A stretch of DNA of 26,072 bases from Gammaproteobacteria bacterium (GTDB lineage: Bacteria; Pseudomonadota; Gammaproteobacteria; Steroidobacterales; Steroidobacteraceae): the NCBI GenBank assembly GCA_010031985.1, contig RGYP01000004.1, positions 1-26,072 of the forward strand, written 5' to 3'. Shown in pieces: positions 23,762 through 26,072 of the stretch. The notes beneath the pieces were generated by a model. It was not told where the DNA came from, made no database searches, and was given only the letters and a program-made list of their open reading frames with translations. The position numbers were made by a program, and so were the translations under genes. Position 1 is the first letter of the stretch. Every line of letters starts with the position of its first letter.

Positions 23762-25189
23762 TTAGCGCGATTTGACCTTCTTTCGCTCGGCCGAGGAATC
23801 GATACCCAACCCTTCGCGGTACTTCGCGACCGTGCGGCGGGCCACGGGTATGCCTTCGCCGCTCAGGATCTCTGCGAGCCTGCTGTCCGAGAGAGGGTTC
23901 GTGGCGTCCTCGTCACGAATGAGTTTGCGAATCTTGGCGCGGATGGCGGTCGAGGAAGTCCCTTGGCCGTCGCCACCCTCCACCTGACTCGAAAAGAAAT
24001 AACGCAATTCGTACACACCGCGCGGCGTGTGCATGTATTTGCCCGAGGTGACGCGCGAGATGGTCGATTCGTGCATCTCGATCGCGGCGGCGATGTCCTT
24101 GAGGATCATCGGTTTCATGCGCTCATCGCCGTGATTCAAAAAATCCGCCTGCCGCGCGACGATGGCTCGGGTCACCTTGAGCAGCGTGTCGTTGCGGATC
24201 TCGAGACTCTTGAGCAGCCAGCGCGCCTCCTGCAACTGCGTGCGCAGCGTCGTGTGATCGCTACCCCGACCGAGCATGCCGACGTATTCCTGATTCACGC
24301 GAATGCGCGGCGCGGTTCCCGGGTTGAGTTCCACCGCCCAGCCCTTGGCGGTACGGCGCACGAACACGTCCGGGATCACGTATTCCGGCCGTGCCGCACT
24401 CACGAGCGAACCCGGGCGCGGATGGCAGGCGCGCACCAGGGCGATGGCCGCCGCGAGGTCTTCGGCCGCTGCGCCGGTCGCCTCGGCGAGCGGGGTCGGA
24501 TCGCGTTTGGCGAGCAGGTCGAGATGCTGCGCCGTGATAAGTAGCGCAAGCGCGAGACCAGGCGTCGCCGCATCGAGTTGCGCAAGCTGCAGCGTCAGAC
24601 ATTCGGCGAGACTGCGCGCGCCGATGCCCACGGGCTCGAGCGTCTGTACCAACAGCAACACGCGCTCGATTTCTTCGTCGTCCCAGACGAGATCGGGCTG
24701 CAGACTGGCGCCGATCTCGCTCAGCGTCTCGGTGAGGTAGCCGTCATCGTTCAGGGCATCGACGAGTGCCGTGGCGACGGTCAGATCGTCATCGGAAAGG
24801 CCGGCGAGTTCCAGTTGTCCGAGCAGGTGATCGCGCAGCGACTGCCCGCGTTCATCGACGATGTCACGATCGGCCATCTCGTCGTCTTCGGCGCGGCCGG
24901 CATCGCTGCCGGTGCCCGGCCGATCTGCCCAGGGCTGCTCTACAACTTCGACTTCGACCGGTTCAGGCGTCTCGACGGCTGCCGGTTGTTCGACCGCGGT
25001 GAAATGACTGCCGAGCTCGACCTCGTCTTCCGGGTCTTCTTGCTCGAGCATGACGTTGGACTCGAGCACCTCTGCCAAATGTGCCTGCAGTTCGATCGTC
25101 GGCATCTGCAGGAGGCGTATTGCCTGCTGCAGCTGTGGCGTCATGGTCAGGGACTGACCGAGCTTGAGTTGCAGGGACTGCTTGAGCAT
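23762..25189 (-). CDS. rpoN: RNA polymerase sigma-54 factor
   Basis: Directs RNA polymerase to -24/-12 promoters together with AAA+ activators. The 475-residue protein has the Gln/Leu-rich region I (MLKQSLQLKLGQSLTMTPQL onward, about 1-50), an acidic region II (about 50-115), the core-binding part and the HTH region with KDIAAAIEMHESTISRVTSGKY. The diagnostic RpoN box ARRTVAKYRE is at 450-459. The ATG at 25189 gives the canonical N-terminus but has no good Shine-Dalgarno sequence, so it may rely on coupling with lptB, 50 nt upstream. The order lptB-rpoN-hpf is typical of gammaproteobacteria. Confidence 0.98.
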   Translation of the reverse strand: MLKQSLQLKLGQSLTMTPQLQQAIRLLQMPTIELQAHLAEVLESNVMLEQEDPEDEVELGSHFTAVEQPAAVETPEPVEVEVVEQPWADRPGTGSDAGRAEDDEMADRDIVDERGQSLRDHLLGQLELAGLSDDDLTVATALVDALNDDGYLTETLSEIGASLQPDLVWDDEEIERVLLLVQTLEPVGIGARSLAECLTLQLAQLDAATPGLALALLITAQHLDLLAKRDPTPLAEATGAAAEDLAAAIALVRACHPRPGSLVSAARPEYVIPDVFVRRTAKGWAVELNPGTAPRIRVNQEYVGMLGRGSDHTTLRTQLQEARWLLKSLEIRNDTLLKVTRAIVARQADFLNHGDERMKPMILKDIAAAIEMHESTISRVTSGKYMHTPRGVYELRYFFSSQVEGGDGQGTSSTAIRAKIRKLIRDEDATNPLSDSRLAEILSGEGIPVARRTVAKYREGLGIDSSAERKKVKSR

Positions 25190-25211
25190 CGGCGGGTCGG
25201 AATTTGAGCGG

Positions 25212-25230
25212 GCGACGCGGCCGGCGTCGC
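25212..25230 (-). other. Hairpin between lptB and rpoN
   Basis: GCGACGC (25212-25218) and GCGTCGC (25224-25230) form a perfect 7-bp stem around a 5-nt loop, in the 50-nt gap between the lptB stop and the rpoN start. There is no T-tract after it on the minus strand, so it is not a typical terminator. It could be an mRNA stabiliser or a site limiting readthrough. Confidence 0.45.
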
Positions 25231-25239
25231 TAGGGCTTC

Positions 25240-25965
25240 CTAAAGACTGAAGGACTCGCCCAAGTACACCTCACGCACGCGGGGATTGGCAAGGATTTCT
25301 GCCGCCGACCCGGATGCGATGACCGTTCCATCGCCGATGATGTACGAGCGCGCACACACGTCGAGGGTTTCGCGAACGTTGTGGTCGGTGATGAGGATGC
25401 CGATCCCGCGCGCGGCGAGCTCGCGGATGATGTGCTGAATGTCGGCGACGGAGAGCGGATCGACGCCGGCGAAAGGCTCATCGAGCAGCATGAAGCGCGG
25501 ATCGGCGGCGAGCGCGCGCGCGATTTCGACGCGACGACGCTCGCCACCCGAGAGTGCCATGCCGGGCGAGCGACGCACGTGCTCGATGCGCAAGTCGGCG
25601 AGGATTTGCTCGCAACGCGTCGCGCGCTGCGTCGCGTCGAGTTCGGGTCGCGTTTCGAGGATGGCGAGCACGTTGTCCTCGACCGACAACCGACGGAACA
25701 CCGAGGCTTCCTGCGGCAGGTAACCGATGCCGGCTTTGGCGCGTTGGTGGATGGGGGCGTGGGTGAGATCACGACCGTCGACCTCGATCCGTCCGGCATC
25801 GGCCGGCACCAGACCGACGATCATGTAAAAGGCGGTCGTTTTGCCTGCACCGTTCGGACCCAGCAGACCCACGATTTCGCCCGCCTGCACCTCGAGGGAC
25901 AGATCGCGCACGATCTGACGTGCGCCGTAGGCCTTGGCGAGATGGGTGGCGCGCAAGTGGCTCAT
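25240..25965 (-). CDS. lptB: Lipopolysaccharide export ATPase LptB
   Basis: The cytoplasmic ABC ATPase that drives LPS extraction by LptFG in the inner membrane. The 241-residue protein has Walker A GPNGAGKTT (about 36-44), the Q-loop in GYLPQEASVFRRLSVEDNV, the ABC signature LSGGERRRVEIARAL, Walker B FMLLDEPFAGVDP and the switch His in ITDHNVRET. These match LptB more closely than amino-acid or general ABC ATPases. It starts 10 nt after the lptA stop, which confirms the context. Its presence implies an LPS-bearing outer membrane. Confidence 0.97.
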   Translation of the reverse strand: MSHLRATHLAKAYGARQIVRDLSLEVQAGEIVGLLGPNGAGKTTAFYMIVGLVPADAGRIEVDGRDLTHAPIHQRAKAGIGYLPQEASVFRRLSVEDNVLAILETRPELDATQRATRCEQILADLRIEHVRRSPGMALSGGERRRVEIARALAADPRFMLLDEPFAGVDPLSVADIQHIIRELAARGIGILITDHNVRETLDVCARSYIIGDGTVIASGSAAEILANPRVREVYLGESFSL

Positions 25966-25975
25966 GACGGCCGTC

Positions 25976-26072
25976 TCATGGTTTCGGCGGCTCGGCGTCG
26001 GCGGTCCCGGTCGCAGGCCGCGGCCGGATCACGATGCGTACGCGCTCGCTGCTGCCCGCCGGTTTGCCGGCT
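25976..26072 (-). CDS. lptA: LptA, C-terminal end (rest outside window)
   Basis: The last 31 codons and the stop (TGA at 25978-25976) of a gene entering from the right edge. The readable end includes GKPAGSSERVRIVIRPR followed by a Pro/Ala-rich tail (PATGTADAEPPKP). The SERVRIVIRPR strand is the usual end of LptA, the periplasmic protein that carries LPS between the membranes, and the next gene is lptB. The fragment alone is short, so the call rests partly on position. Confidence 0.8.
   Translation of the reverse strand, partial: AGKPAGSSERVRIVIRPRPATGTADAEPPKP

Noticed and set aside
25966..25975. Palindrome GACGGCCGTC between lptA and lptB
   Set aside because: It fills the 10-nt gap exactly, but a GC-rich 10-bp palindrome is expected often in this composition and it has no terminator features.

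Overview
The window is a GC-rich, gene-dense piece of a bacterial chromosome with no mobile elements, tRNAs, rRNAs or CRISPR. Gene content and order point to a gammaproteobacterium: mpl-ubiX, lptA-lptB-rpoN-hpf-rapZ, a tkt-gap-pgk-pyk cluster, and an ahcY preceded by an SAH riboswitch. The missing ptsN between hpf and rapZ, the rapZ-mgtE junction and the Tat-exported DUF1838 protein suggest the Xanthomonadales/Nevskiales/Steroidobacterales side of the class. That placement is inference, not a phylogeny.

Layout. (1) 1-1424, + strand: the 3' end of mpl (peptidoglycan recycling), a UbiX that has lost about 90 central residues in frame, and a stand-alone LON N-domain protein. (2) 1438-6800, - strand, read from the right: metK, an SAH riboswitch, ahcY, a CpdA-like phosphodiesterase, a TraB/GumN protein and a CPBP membrane protease. 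The metK-ahcY pair makes SAM and clears SAH. (3) 6963-17349, + strand: tkt-gap-pgk-pyk, then a penicillin-acylase-family Ntn hydrolase, a MoxR-type AAA+ ATPase and a CoxE-like VWA protein, all tightly spaced. (4) 17357-18520, - strand: a patatin-like phospholipase. (5) 18591-21146, + strand: an exported PrxQ/Bcp-type peroxiredoxin, a Tat-exported DUF1838 protein and a pirin. (6) 21178-26072, - strand, read from the right: lptA (partial), lptB, rpoN, hpf, rapZ, mgtE.

Most of this is housekeeping. The points most worth a second look are the internally deleted UbiX, which keeps its reading frame and a strong ribosome binding site; the SAH riboswitch lying between metK and ahcY rather than ahead of the operon; the rpoN-hpf-rapZ locus without PTS-Ntr genes and with mgtE overlapping rapZ; and two short tandem duplications that each copy the stop codon of the upstream gene. 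I found no clear evidence of a wholly new system. The least understood genes are the DUF1838 protein, the MoxR/VWA pair and the penicillin-acylase homologue behind pyk.

No stretch longer than about 165 bases lacks a gene. The largest gap (6801-6962) is the divergent metK/tkt promoter region.
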